Source of the DNA: Aphrophora alni
Taxonomy: Eukaryota > Arthropoda > Insecta > Hemiptera > Aphrophoridae
Length of the DNA: 64,000 nt
Assembly (NCBI GenBank): GCA_963513935.1
Contig: OY740769.1
Span: 69,274,984 to 69,338,983 of the forward strand
Direction: 5' to 3'
In this document: positions 24,193 through 37,480 of the stretch, piece by piece
Position numbering within the stretch: position 1 is the first letter of the stretch
How the letters are laid out: each line of letters starts with the position of its first letter
Position numbers and translations under genes: made by a program
Notes under the pieces: model-generated
The model's input: the letters and a program-made list of their open reading frames with translations, nothing else
What the model was told of the DNA's origin: nothing
Database searches by the model: none

Positions 24193-24400
24193 ACTCTTAG
24201 TTTTTGAATGAATAGATACACTATATAGTGTTATTTATCCTATAAAATCTACAGAGAGATATTAAAATGGTTTAATATTGTTACTTTGAACACATCAGCG
24301 GTTTAACAAGCTGCATTATTTTCATGTATAACACGTTAAAAACCGAAAACAACATGCACAGTATATACGGTAAATATTAAGCCTGACTTTTGAAATAATA

Positions 24401-24663
24401 TTAGAACAGACTAAAACTGGAATACAATATCACACAAAAATTAGGTTTACCTATTTAAACGCGTTTCAACCGTAAAGTCGCCATCCTCACTTATACATGA
24501 ACTTCAATAACTAAACTATAACTGTTTTTATTTATAGTTAAGAGTTATAGTTTAGTTATTGTAGCTTATGTATCACTGAGGATGGCGACTTTTCGTTAAA
24601 ACGCGATTGATAAAGTAAACGTAATTTTAGTGAGATCTTGTGTTAGAGTTTTAGTCTGTCTAA
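24401..24663. mobile_element. Palindromic MITE, 263 bp, with hammerhead-like words in its arms
   Basis: The ends TTAGAACAGACTAAAACT and, inverted, TTAGACAGACTAAAACT match apart from one indel. Both are flanked by AATA (24397-24400 and 24664-24667), a possible 4-bp target duplication, although AT-rich DNA makes a chance match possible. Inverted similarity runs through the whole element and becomes a perfect 19-bp stem at the centre (24505-24523 with 24543-24561) around a 19-base loop. Each arm has a GAGGATGGCGACTTT segment. In the right arm it is preceded by CT to give CTGAGGA (24576-24582). In the left arm, read on the minus strand, it is followed by GAAACGCG (24460-24467). These are the two conserved halves of a hammerhead core (CUGANGA and GAAA), but no single arm has both intact. 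No coding capacity. Confidence 0.8.
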
Positions 24664-27600
24664 AATACTACGTGTTAGAAAAAATATCAGACATTAATAC
24701 AAATATAAATATGAACAATTATCAGACTTTATTCCATTATTATAAATAATTTTAAATAACATATTTCAAAAAGAGTTAACCTTTGAGTTGCCTATCACGC
24801 CTGTGTAATAAATAATGTTGAAAGTTTAATATAATACAATAAATCTGACAACACAGTAAAAATTCGGCAATATTGTAAGATCGGCGAACTCAATTTATTG
24901 TCATAGAAGCCTAAAGCGTTAGGATGATGGTCCTGAATAATGATGAGATTAGTTTAACGTTTCGGTCGGAAAATACTTTTTCTTAAAGTTCCAAGTATCA
25001 AAAGATAATCTTTATAATGCTTACGAGGGAAGCTTCTCTCACTTTTATACGACTAGGTATTCAAATTAATAAGTAGAAAGTAAATTGTTAACAATCAAAT
25101 TATGTTGACTTACTTCATACCACATTTCTTCTGTCATTTATTGAAAATAATATCAGACTACAATCAAGGAGGGAAACTAACGTCTAGATTACCTGATTTG
25201 TGATATAAAATTGAACGATATATGAATTATCATATGTGACATATGTTTACTCAATATTGTAGAAGTTTTAAATCCATAGGCCTCATTTCAATATTCATTC
25301 ATTTTACTTTGTTTACTATAATATGAAATCATCTTATATATCGCAACTAAAATTAAGATAATGACTACTATACAGGCATTGTTCTTTATAATAATGTAAT
25401 TACTTTGACATACGTCAAGTGTCAATACTTATTAGTAATTTTAAAGAAAGTTTGTCTTTGTTGAACATGCTTTCATTAAAACATTAATAATAGACAGAAA
25501 GCTAAATTAAAACATTGGGTTGGTTTTATAGAAACAGCACCCAATTTAGTAAGTTAAAATTCCACTATTATAAATAATTGCAAACAAAATTGGCAATGCA
25601 GTAATTACTTGAAAATTGGTGGTTTATTACACTCTGGTCTTTAGACTGCCTTTAGCTATATATTACACTAGGATTTAACGGTAACTTAAAAAATAATCAT
25701 GTTTTCTACTATTGTTATCATATTTGTCTGTCTAACTATTTTACCAATAAACATGAAGAGACGAAATTGAGGTAGTAGATATGGAGATTTTCTCGTGTTA
25801 CTTAAATACTTTAATAATAATAATTTTTAATTACTCCCTATGAATAAAACGATTTCGTAATTTTTTAAAGGCACAATTTTGTTATAAATATTTCTGACAC
25901 AGAGAAAATATAGTTAATCATTTTCAATGTATAAGTAAAATGTAGATCCAAACATAAAGTTCTAAGTATTATACATGGTTACACTTACATATTTTAATAA
26001 AGAAAACTAATCAGAGTGACAGGTATTTTACATCAAATGAAAGTTTCAAAGTATTACAATCTCAAAATAAACACTTGAATATTAAAATAAAATTAGTTTT
26101 CCTTCACTTATCATAGGACAACCATATTCTCATATTATTTAAGCGTAATATCATTTCCACCCACTAAGTTCGTTATTATAGTGTAGTCGTTTTCCCAACA
26201 CATCAAATGACCACTCATTATTCTCAACCTCTTGTGTTAGCTCTACTTGTAATTATTATTTATTAAAGAAGAATTATTATTTGCACAATATTTGTAATTA
26301 ATAACTATTGTATATATATTTTCATTTTATCATTAAACATATATATTCAGTGTACAATAATTTTTTTTTTAAAACACCTCTTCTATTTGAAATAGTAATA
26401 CTATATTTTGATTGTTTTTCTACAAATATGCCCATCACACGTTTAAAGAAGGCTGTTACTTATTTTTAAGCTAGAGAATGAAAATAATTACAAATGGGTT
26501 GGAGATAATATATTTAAAAAATAAAACTTATTACATTAACACTCACACCTTGTCTCGTAATATTTGACCAATCAATTAAAAAATATATGATTATATCAAA
26601 AAGTTTAAATGTTTTAATGTCATTTTAGAGGTATATAACAGTTATGTGTGATGAAAACTCTGAACATGGAATTAAATTAAACTTTTTACGTAACTTTAAA
26701 ACAACGATTTACCAATATTTATAATTAACTCAACTATTGTAAAACCTTGCTTTTAGTTTAATAATATATGGGTATTATGATTATTAGTTTCTTATGAAAG
26801 AAAAAAGCACGCCACTCTGAAGGTATATTATACTGTAAGTTATAATGTATGCAAATGTGAACGTTGTAAATTATTAAAAATCACACAATAGAAACACGAT
26901 ATTAAACTGCACCATCTGTACCGCATTGTACGTAATAATTTAATATTAATATAAGTAACGTGTAGTTGAACAAGAAATTTAATTCACTGTTATCGTAAAT
27001 AGTGTATTGTGGGGGAAGGGTTACTCCTAAATGAAAAAAAAATGGTTACAAAGTGAGAAAACACCGAGTCCCTTATACTGATATTTTGGGATTCCATCAA
27101 CTTACACTACATGCAATTGAACGATAGTTCAGTCATATTCTGATCAAAAAAGAAATATGGTTATTCAAAACTTGCATGGGTATTTTGACCAACAAAATTG
27201 TCTGTAAAAGGAAATCAGTGTGTCACTTGTAATGGTAACATAAAGATTTATAGCAAATCAACAGACAATAGATTTTATTTATATATCTGAGAGTTATCCG
27301 GAGCTTTCTTATAAATACCTTGCTCTTCCCTTTTAATTTTCGTTGAAGAAAGGTTTGGAAAGTGTCCCTTTTAAAACTTGAGATAGTTTGGAAATGTTTC
27401 CGGTTTAAAATAAATGTTCAGACTTCAGACTAAGCAACACAAATAAGTGATTAGTCAAAACTGAGTCAAATCAGTTTGGCTGATTAGTATATAGAGTGGA
27501 TAAATGAAGAAAATGGATGCCTGAACATCTTCATAATTTTTGTTGAGTTTTCTCTAATATAGGTTTAAAAGGAAACGATTCTCTTTTGCACGTCGCCTAC

Positions 27601-29157
27601 TGAAATAAGGGAATAACTTACTTTAAAAAAGTTGCTTTGAAGATAAAAAGTGTTATTATATTAATATGAATAAATAAAAAAAAACTCGTGTTCTTATTGA
27701 GAGAAAATGCTTTGTAATAAGGAAATATTTTACTCCACTTTGAGAAACAAATTGAATCTTGTCAAGTGACACGTTCTGAGGTAAATATACTTATCTTTTT
27801 TCCAATCAGTCTGTTTGTAACTTGTTCTTAATGAAATTATTTATTCATTTTAATACTATCCATTAATTAAGTTTGATATTAGGAATATGCATATGTTTTT
27901 TTTATTCTATTTTTTTAAACAAAACAGGACAGTAAATTTACATTTTTATCTTGCATTTAATGATACATCTATGAGAATATGCTAAATAGATATCAGGAAG
28001 CACACAAATTTCAAAAAACAAATAATGATTAGTATACATTCTACTTTCTCACCTTAGTCTCATTTAATTTACGTAAGATTTGAAATAAAAATAAACTAAT
28101 AAGGTTAGGATCTATTATATCCATTTCATTTACAACAGTATTTTACATACACAAATATACTACAGTAAAATATTTATTTTTTAATGCTACCGACAGGAAT
28201 CCCTTACACACCCATAATGTTTAAGTAAATTTTAATTAATATTGATTCTAATAAACATAATATCAGAGTTACAATAGAAGTTTTGTATAGAAGTAATTAC
28301 AGTCATATTACACAACCTTAATTCTATACAACAGTAGTAGAGACAATTCGGGATAGTTTTATTCCAGTTAGAGACTTTTAATTATTTCAATAATATATTA
28401 TGTAATTGCGACCAGATTTTAAGTTCTTATGATGGTAGATTATAAATTACAACACGGATGAGGTTCGGTTTATGACCAAATGTAATTACTTGCAGCCATT
28501 TGTGGACTAAAACTTTAAGTACTTATCATTAACAGTAATTTGGTTTATGGAAAGTCATTCAACCTAGAACAATTAATTGCAGTTAACATCTTCTGACTAT
28601 TTGTTAATTCCATCACACCTCATTCAATTAAAGAAAATTATTAAGATATGTAATAAATTAATTGTAATTAACCTGTTCAGTGAAGGATAAAAAACATCTT
28701 GCCTTCCATTATAATAAAGTTTGGTTTGTTTTTATTTAAACTTTGTTTTAAAATATCCCAAAAGAAGAACTCAAATGATAATTTCGGTGATTTTTCATAT
28801 ATTCTCTTGTTCTCTACAGCGTCAAGGTAATATTTATTTCAAAATTAGTGTTTTTTACAGCGTATTTTTTGACACACCGTTTTCTGGAACAGCATTCAGT
28901 TAAATCATGGTCCTTGCATAATTTTTATTCAAGTAAAAACTATTCGAAATAAAGAGTCATTTGAAAACTTCCCTGAATAATTACTGTTTATTATGACAGG
29001 ACCTATAACACTGTTTACAACAATATCTATGAGCTGATAACTCACTAGTACATTGTACAGTGTCAGCCCAGAGACATGTTAGATTTCATTTGTGTGCGTG
29101 TGTTGTTTGTGTTATGTGTTTTTACAAATTGTTTTAAATGTTTTTAATTGTGTTTTG
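24664..29157. other. AT-rich non-coding stretch
   Basis: No ORF above background apart from a 60-codon frame at 28721-28903 without recognisable content. No repeat structure or G+C island was noted. Confidence 0.45.
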
Positions 29158-29202
29158 ACCACACGACGATGGACGTAAAAAGTCCGAAACACGTGTAGTG
29201 GT
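29158..29202 (+). ncRNA. Degenerate hammerhead-ribozyme-like motif
   Basis: ACCAC (29158-29162) can pair with GTGGT (29198-29202) as stem I. GGAC (29171-29174) pairs with GTCC (29182-29185) as stem II. GAAA follows directly (29186-29189). The palindrome ACACGTGT (29189-29196) could form the very short stem III seen in minimal type-I hammerheads, ending in a GTA cleavage triplet (29195-29197). The first core strand reads ACGACGA (29163-29169) instead of CTGANGA, and one extra T precedes stem II. The essential C3 is therefore lost and self-cleavage is not expected. It is read as a relic of a hammerhead-bearing retroelement end (Penelope-like or retrozyme-like). Confidence 0.35.
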
Positions 29203-32200
29203 AATATATATGTATTGAAGGAAAAACTTCAAAAAAGGATTGCTGGCGTTGAGTAACATATTAAAAGTTATTTATAAGCATATCCGGTGATCTATATTTC
29301 CAATTGTAATAATATCTATCAAATTACATTACTGCTATCCTCTTTGTGACATCTAGAATTCTCAAATAACGACTGCTGTACCAATCTAATTTTACAAACT
29401 AGCTTTCCTTTTAAATTATATGATATAAATAAATTCCGTTTGTCTCAATTTTACCATCATTAGCTCAATTATGCGATTAGAGGATACATTTGGAACAACC
29501 TGAAGTTTACACGAGTTATTTTGAAAAGAGTGACGTTACTCGCGTTGTGTTTAAGCTAAGATTACTTAACAGAAATTTATCTTTATTTGAAACAATGATT
29601 GTAAGACAATGAAATATGATCTTGAGACATATCATAATCAGTGACATATTTTCTTCTACCACACCACAATAAAAATAATACATGACGTTATAACATTACC
29701 ATTTCCCCTGAAAACATATATGATAAATTTCGGAGTAACACATTCCATCGCCATCGTTTTTAGAAAATAATTTCACATTTTAATGTATAATTGGAGATAA
29801 TACGAATAACATTATAGTTTTAATTGAAAATAGGCCTCGTGGTGAACCTGTGAGGTTATAAATGGGAGAGATTACAGAAAAAAGTTTTAATTTCGTTCAG
29901 ATTTTTGATATGTTTATATATTCTTTAACAAAACATTATAAGTATGTTTTCTTAATGCCGGATACCTATTTTTTGCAAAATGAAGAAACATAATTTGCTT
30001 TAAAAATTCCGAATATAAAAAAGAAAATTGTTAATCTGTTAATTGGTATAATAATGATGGATAAACCTTTATATGAACATAAGAAACATTTGTTCTTCGA
30101 CAAACATACAAACAAAAAACAAAACAAATATCAAATAACTTGACAACTCTTCTACAAGTTATAGTCTTAAAAGAAATATAACAAAAATGTCTCTATTCCG
30201 TGTCTAAATAAAAACTGATTAATTGTTTATGTTGAATAGCGTTTTAGTTGTACTTCTAATCGGACACAGCAAATTGTATGCTGTACATTTTTGACTTTCT
30301 GATTAGAATAATACCACTTATAATAACCAATAACATAGATATGAAAAATTAACAGAAATAAACCGCATACCTTTCAAAGTACTTAAAGTTAAGTAGTAAA
30401 TAATTGTAGTATATATCTTATTTGAATTTCATTAAAATTTCAAAATTAATTCTGATAGTATTATTGTACAGGAGAAAGCGTAGTGTTAGTTTCAGTAGAA
30501 ATATTATATAAATGTATAACAAAACAGCTTACCACTAATTATATTTTAAAGCTACTTGGATTAAAATGTGTGTCAGTTTGAAAAAAAAAAATTTCAATGC
30601 TTCTAAACTTTACAATTCGGGAATTATTTTGTGGGAGTAATTACATGTCTGCCAGCAACAAAGTAAATCAATCAGCAACTTAATCTTTAAATATATTTAT
30701 GTTACTTTTCCAAACTAAATAAAACATTTGTATTTTTTAAGGGGTGAATATTTATTGTCATGGCCTGGAATCAGAGTCAGATCACCCCTTTACTCTGGTA
30801 CTTAACCATTTAATTGCACCCAGATAGTGTTTACGTCTATACGTAATACTTTTCTGCTATCTAATCACAAAATACACTATGTACCAATCCGAGTCATTAT
30901 CAGTCAATGTCATTACATAATAACCTGTATATATGTTGGATTTATAATCATATATGAAATAAACAAATACTCTGTAAATACACAGTAGTGTTTCTCGCAG
31001 TAGATGAAGAAAGCTAAGATATGTCAGTTATAAATAATGAACATATGTTGATTTCATAATTTATAGACTAAAACGTGGTAAAAATACATGACAGACACTA
31101 ATATTTGGTCCAAAAAAAATACCTTTTATTCCAACAAAATAAATGATAATCTGATATAAAAAGGTGAAGGCTGTTACAATTACATAAACAATTCACATAA
31201 TATTGTACAACTTATTATTATTATTATTATTAATAATAATATTTTGATAAAAAATAACGAAGGTACACCTAATTAAAATTAAAATTGAGTATGTTTAAGT
31301 TGAGATACACATTTTGAACTCTATTATTGAAATATAGAATTTAATCAACTAATACCTGATAGTAAAAGTTATTAGAAGGTAGGATATATAATAATTCTTA
31401 CAACTAATACTAATTTTTGGGTAATTAGATTAGACAAAAAAAATATTATAGATTTCCATTCCGCCCCCATAATTAGATGTCATTATAGTGGAGGCATGGA
31501 CACAACTTGAATAATTCGAAAAGTTCTGCAATTAAGATGAATTCATTTACATTGTTTTATATTACTTTAAAATTTAAATCAATTTAACTCAGCTCCAAGA
31601 TTATTTTTCTTTGGCACACCTAATTGTTTTTAGTTAATTTATTACATATCAAATATATTTAACATATCTATTACGTTAAGTACCCTTTTTGAAAGAATGA
31701 GCCTTGTTAAAACGTCTTTAAATTACCGTACTGCATTTTTACCTTTATGGTTTTAATGTTGAAACTTTGTTAACAGTAATTCGGTTTAGCACACGTTAAA
31801 TTATTACTATTTTTAATGTTTAAATTACCCGTGTTGGTTTCTGTCACTTTAAAAATTCTTACCGAAGTTCATTTGAAGAAAAACAACATAGGTGCTGAAT
31901 CGATTTTTTTAATTTTCCTTTTAATCTGAACATTAGGTAAACATGTGTGAGAGATAAAATAAGTACCCGTTGAAATATTTATTGCTTCTTTGAACCTGAC
32001 AATCAAATTACTTTTTAATTTAATAAATTCCGTAATAAACTTACTGTTATAATTTATCAAAAGGAAATATTAATTATTATTGTAATGAAATAGGGGAGAT
32101 ATCCAATGATCCAATGATCTAGAAGAGGATTTTATTGCTCTTTTATAAACATATACGCTGTATAAAAAACTTTTAATATAAAATATACATTTTATAATAA

Positions 32201-32847
32201 AACATTTGCAGTTAGAACAAGACTCAATAATCGTAGAAATCAAATCAACTATCAAGAGAAATAAAACATAAAATAATAAAGACCTCTTTAGAACAACTTT
32301 TTCCAGATAGGAAGACTTTTTATGGAAGGGAAGAAAATATTAGAAAATAGCAGTGATATATAGACTGATAGAATAAAAATAGAACTGTGTCTAAAGAAAA
32401 TATTTAAGAGGCAGAATTACTTGCATATTTTTTTGTAAAAAAACAAAACAAAAAAACATTCAAACCTGCAGAAGAAGGAACAGCTATGAAATTGTTGGTT
32501 CAGATCTAAAGAAGTAATGATAATAAACAAATTTGATTGCTAAAGATTGCAATTACGAAACTAACTGTCTAATATATCCTTATTTTCCTAATTTATCCAA
32601 TTTACTATCTCCATTTGATGTCTAAGGTATACGCAATATTCATATCTACTATAATTTTATTTTTAGACATTATGCGATTTATCAAGATACATTTGTATCA
32701 AATTATGTTATTATTTTTCGTTTGTAATTTTTTCGTGTATTTATAAATTTTGACATTATAAATAACACCTAGAAAACTTGATGAAAATCCTAATCTCATG
32801 AAGGTTTATTTTAAGTTTATTAATCGCGTAAATCCGTTGCCACGTTT

Positions 32848-32849
<2 letters not shown>
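29203..32849. other. AT-rich non-coding stretch
   Basis: A (TTA)n run turning into (ATA)n at about 31212-31236 forms a small palindrome. Two minus-strand ORFs of about 60 codons (31869-32060, 32070-32255) have background composition. Confidence 0.45.

Positions 32850-32902
<53 letters not shown>
32850..32902. repeat. (TA)n microsatellite
   Basis: About 26 uninterrupted TA units. Confidence 0.97.
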
Positions 32903-32908
<6 letters not shown>

Positions 32909-34815
32909 AAACAAAATAGATAATTTAATATTAGTTTATCATAGTTCACTTAAACATTATTTAATAAAGAGTTTATTATTTATAAGTATTTATTTAAAAA
33001 ATAGATGGAGGGTTAATTCGGGACGTATTTATCAAATTCATTTACTTTGTGATGTTTTTCTGGTTCTCAAATAACGCTGTAACGTACAAGATCTCTAAAG
33101 TATAATCTAAAGATTATGTTTTATAGAATATTGAAAAATAACAAAGTTTCATTTTCATGACAAGGAAAATTAATTTACGGTGAATGTCAGGGCGGTAATT
33201 AAAATACATTGTGCATCACCCCACCCCCGCCAATATAAACGAACTTACACTAATCGTAAACAAAAATGACATTTTGGTAGTGTTCGAATAAAGAGAGAGA
33301 ATAAATGTCTTTCAAAAAATATTTACATAATTAATTAATACCTTAATATTTCTTTTCTTGCATCATAAACATGTCATCAGAGTAAATAATATTTAAATAA
33401 CGGAGATGAAGTTTACCTTCATCTTTTACCAATTATTACTGAACAGTTGTATTTTTTCCCTAGCAATTTTATATGTGAGTTTGTTTCATTATGCTTCAAA
33501 CTTCACTAAAATATGAATGAAATTTTAAATCTATCAGGCATGTTTGAAAATATAGCTTCCAATGTGTTTTGTGTAGGTACTTTGTTTGAGGTTTCACTTG
33601 AGAAAAACTTAATCAAAATTGTTAGAAACTGTTTTTTTTTTTTTTTTTTTTTTTTTTTTATCATCGTTTTGCCGCCATATACAAATTTATAAGAAAAAAA
33701 TCTCCGTGTATGTCCAAAATATACTTATAATTACTATTTTATTACAAATGTGGTTCACTTTACATAAAAGAAAAGATCCAAAAAATTCCAAATGACAGTT
33801 TTGGAAATCAAAGCAAATATAATATATATTATTCACTCATTTCTGAGTGAAAACGCAGAGCACATCGGTTTTACAGTTAGTCATACATCTCTCACAATTT
33901 TTAAAATAAAACATAGTTTCCATTATTAGTTTAAAATTTTTCCATAAAATAGCGTCCTGCTGTATATTAAACCCTAAAATGTTTCAATTTATCTAATGAT
34001 ACCAGATACTTTAATAAGCATTAGTAAAATCGAACTAAGTACAATGAAGAAATATGAGAGACTTATTGCTTTAAATTATTTTTTGGCTAGAAATGTTTTA
34101 AAGTTAACTACTATAAGCAAAGTAAATATTAAAACAAAGAATGTTATAAATTGTTAGAGAAAATGAGACAGCTGTATTGTCTCTTGACATTTATTAAGAC
34201 AAGTATTTCGGAAAATAAATGGGCGGGGAAGGTGGTATTTATTGTCGAATTATATGTCTTTTAGTTGTTGTTGCACATTCTTTTAACTGAAAAACAATGG
34301 TGTTAAGTGCTAGTAAAAGACAGCATTTATATTAATCAAATATATTGAATTCCGATGAGTGTTTCTACTGACCAACAAGTTCATTGAATACATTTTTTTT
34401 TTTATTTACACTGTTAATTTAAATAACTTATTACGTCATTTGTCCAATTTAAAATAATTCAAATTTAAAAAAAAAATAGTTATTATTGTTCTTATTCAAA
34501 AAGAAACTTTTCAATAATTTAAACAATTAAATTTATTTATTTTTTCAATTTATTAAAAATATAAAAATTAAATAGCAAAATTAAACAGGAAAACATTATG
34601 CAAATTTGCTTCAATCTAGGCGAATGTTAAATAAAAGGAAATATGTTATCCGCACATTAACTTCAGAAATTTATTTTGCATCAGTAAAATGCAATTTAAG
34701 TTTCCATATTTAGGAGAAGGTTAATTTAAAAATACAAAATGATTTTTCAGTTAAATAAAATAGAGGTTCAATGAAAATTATTATAGTATTGGTATTATAG
34801 TATATATTATTTTTA

Positions 34816-34850
<35 letters not shown>

Positions 34851-35310
34851 GTTTGAAAAGAGAACAAAATTATTACATCGACAAAATTACTCGTTTTGTG
34901 TAAATCAGTAATTTGTATTTTATTTTGTCTGAAAAAAAAAAAATTAAAAGGATATATTGTAATATGGGACCATGTTTTTGAAAATTGTAAGAATGATCTT
35001 ATTCTAAAATGTTATTGTATCTAAGTAGGTCTAGAAGATAGTATATTACTAAATACATTAAAATGAATCAATTTATAGTACATAAAAAAACCGAAACAGA
35101 AGAAAGTTATCATATTCATACACTGAAAACTAAATATTGCGCATAGTAATGTATGGTATCATTACTGTATAGAATATAGTATGAAGTGTCCATGCACAGT
35201 CCTTCATGTATATAGATAAATAAAAATTTAAAGTAAAAAAAAGAATATGGAAAATGATTTTAGTAATATTTCCTTTACTAAAAACTTATTCGTAGCCATA
35301 AAAGATATCC
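32903..35310. other. AT-rich non-coding stretch with two long poly-T tracts
   Basis: T runs at 33632-33659 (28 bases) and 34819-34846 (28 bases) would be poly-A tails on the minus strand, but no retroposon body was recognised on their upper-coordinate side. Nothing else recognisable. Confidence 0.5.
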
Positions 35311-35553
35311 TTATGCAAAATATAAAATTGCATATATAAGTTGCATAGGCCTATATAAGTTGCAAATATATAATCTTTGCATGAGCGCGTTAGAACCAAT
35401 GCTCATGCGTCGTTGGCGCTGAACTCGACGATTGCTCTGTATAATGTAGTCGCTCTTAGGGTAGATCTTTCCTGGGGTGTTCGAGGTTTCGTAGGGAACA
35501 TTTGGCTGTATTAAACCAACTTTGGTTTTAGATTTGGGAGTTTTGGTTGACAT
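35311..35553 (-). CDS. Possible coding exon or short gene of unknown function, 80 codons
   Basis: ATG at 35553 opens 80 codons to a stop at 35311. The first 60 codons lie in a patch that is much richer in G+C than the surround. The product is basic, begins MSTKTPKSKTKVG, contains a VPYETSNTPGKIYPK stretch and an RRVQRQRRMS segment, and has no signal peptide or membrane span. The last 20 residues fall in AT-rich sequence with a repeated ATAAGTTGCA, so the true exon may end near codon 60, but no good GT donor is seen there. No family recognised. A chance frame in transposon-derived DNA is the main alternative. Confidence 0.25.
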   Translation of the reverse strand: MSTKTPKSKTKVGLIQPNVPYETSNTPGKIYPKSDYIIQSNRRVQRQRRMSIGSNALMQRLYICNLYRPMQLIYAILYFA

Positions 35554-35734
35554 CAACAATTGTAAAATGTTATTTTTTATGTTTTTACTTATTTTTATTA
35601 GTATATATGGTTTTATATTAGTATATTAGTAATAATTGTGTATTTGGTTGTTTTACTTTTACTTTTGATTTGACTTTTACTTTGGGATTGTTAATTATTT
35701 TATAGTTTAGGCAGACTTAGTTATTTTATTATAT

Positions 35735-35856
35735 ATGACACCCCAGTAATTGGGTTTTAACCTGTTGGGGCTGCTTTTGCAACATAGTTAATCTTGTATT
35801 TGATTTGTTATAAAAATTGTTGCAATAATTTTTTTCTTTTCTATTCTATTCTAAAC
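35735..35856 (+). mobile_element. Probable 3' tail of a truncated LINE
   Basis: A hairpin (CCCCA 35741-35745 with TGGGG 35766-35770, enclosing GGGTTTTAACC) is followed by a TTGCAATAA step (35819-35827), a T-rich run and two to three CTATT units (35838-35855). A small stem-loop and a short tandem tail is the usual 3' end of several LINE clades. No RT remnant was recognised upstream, so the copy would be extremely 5'-truncated. Confidence 0.4.
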
Positions 35857-36761
35857 GTCATACAATTTCACTTTGCATACAATTAAAATATTTCAACTCT
35901 TTCTAAAAGAAACACAAATTTTATATCAATGTTAATATTAACTACATTTATTTTGAAAGACATTTTTTTAATGATTCTCTTTTGTTTAATTACGCGTTTA
36001 TGCAGCTTTAACATTGATTAATATAACTTGTTAAAATACTGTGTTTACATGAATTAGTGTTAACACGATTCACCGTACTTAAATAAACCTGCTTTGTCCA
36101 TTTTATTATAGATGTTTCAGCAGCTATGATAATTTGGCAAGAACATAGATTGCTTTGATACTGTGTGGAATGCGTTGGAGAGTGATCACATATCTCCTCC
36201 CTATTCCATCTTACTATACGGAGATCCATTCGTTGTATTTCTCATGAGCTAGAAATGCAAACATTACCACACAAAGGTGGCTCTATTTCCGGTAGGTATA
36301 GGGCTACACGATACAAGAGGGTTCCAACTAGAGACATTTCTAGGGTTTCACTCCTGTTTTTATTATACAAACCGTGCTTTTGCATTTGTATATATTTTGG
36401 GACACCAATAACCAATAGTTATATAAGGGTCCCTCATGAATTTTACTATAATTTTTTCTTCATAATTTAGGATTTAGTACCATTAAAAAACTCAAGTATA
36501 AAATTTTTGTAATTTTATCAGATTTGACTTCAAAAAATGCTGTTTACATTACTTAAAATTTTGGGATCATATATTGGCAACTTGTAGTTCCAAAAATGTC
36601 TTACTAGAAGAGAAAATGTTTATACTCTTTTTGTAAAAAACCTATAAAGAATATAAATATATCTTTTTCTTAATTACAACTGTTTTAACAAAAGAATATT
36701 GATATTTATTTACTATATAATAATCGCAGGATGATTGAAAGAAATTTAAAAAAGGAAGACA
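35857..36761. other. AT-rich non-coding stretch
   Basis: Overlapping short ORFs on both strands (36008-36229 minus, 36255-36470 plus) sit in a slightly G+C-richer zone at about 36100-36360. Neither encodes anything recognisable. Confidence 0.4.
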
Positions 36762-36837
36762 GAAAAACTCAATATTCCTATAAGTTTATGTCAGATATCA
36801 TTAACATATTTCAAACCATAAATTCACCAAAACAAAC

Positions 36838-36914
<77 letters not shown>

Positions 36915-37275
36915 ACTAGTATTTTTACTTACAGGTATGTGTAAGACATGATTAAAACAAAAAGCTTGCATAATTTCTACACAATGTTTATTTCTCCTTC
37001 CACTGAGATTTAAAAGTTTGTTATATGTAATTAAATATTTATAAAATCATTTTACTCTGTATTAATACACAATTTTTATATTCCATAAATCCATACGTCA
37101 ACAGCCTAACACCATCTGAGATTTGGCTGTCAACAGATGAATAGGCTATTGAAAAACTGAATATTCCTATCAGTTTATGTCAGATTTCATAAATGTATGT
37201 CAACCTTAAATTCACCTAAACGAATAATAAATATTTTCATATAATTCCCTGTATTTTCATACAGATATGTAATAA
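36762..37275 (+). repeat. Local direct duplication, about 389-bp offset, with an inserted (AC)n(AT)n tract
   Basis: GAAAAACT(C/G)AATATTCCTAT at 36762 recurs at 37151. Similarity continues for about 75 bp through GTTTATGTCAGAT and AAATTCACC, and resumes past the microsatellite with GTATTTT.....ACAG(G/A)TATGT. The first copy is interrupted by (AC)n(AT)n at 36839-36908. The divergence shows an old duplication. The 62-codon ORF through it is not a gene. Confidence 0.65.
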
Positions 37276-37285
37276 TGGTATTACA

Positions 37286-37480
37286 CACCGTAATGACCTT
37301 TACTAAGGGCAGTGTTAACAGTAATTACTTCGCTTAGTTCATGGTAAAATATTTCTTAAAACATAATCATTTTTATAGTGTATTTAGAGACGGTAGCCCA
37401 AAATCTGTCTCACGGTTTTGTTGAAGAAAGTAATTAGTGACTGAATATTAATCCCTGAATTTCATTATGCTGCACCTTTT
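37286..37480 (+). repeat. Diverged interspersed repeat, copy 1 (partner at 48248-48445)
   Basis: CACCGTAATGACC (37286) and GTTGAAGAAAGTAATTAG (37420) recur at 48248 and 48381 with nearly the same spacing (134 and 133 bp). In the 45 bases from 37420, 35 match. Same orientation. No coding content or terminal repeats are visible. Family unknown. Confidence 0.55.

Noticed and set aside
31869..32255. Two adjacent minus-strand frames of about 60 codons as a split gene
   Set aside because: Composition matches the background, and no splice sites or recognisable residues are present.
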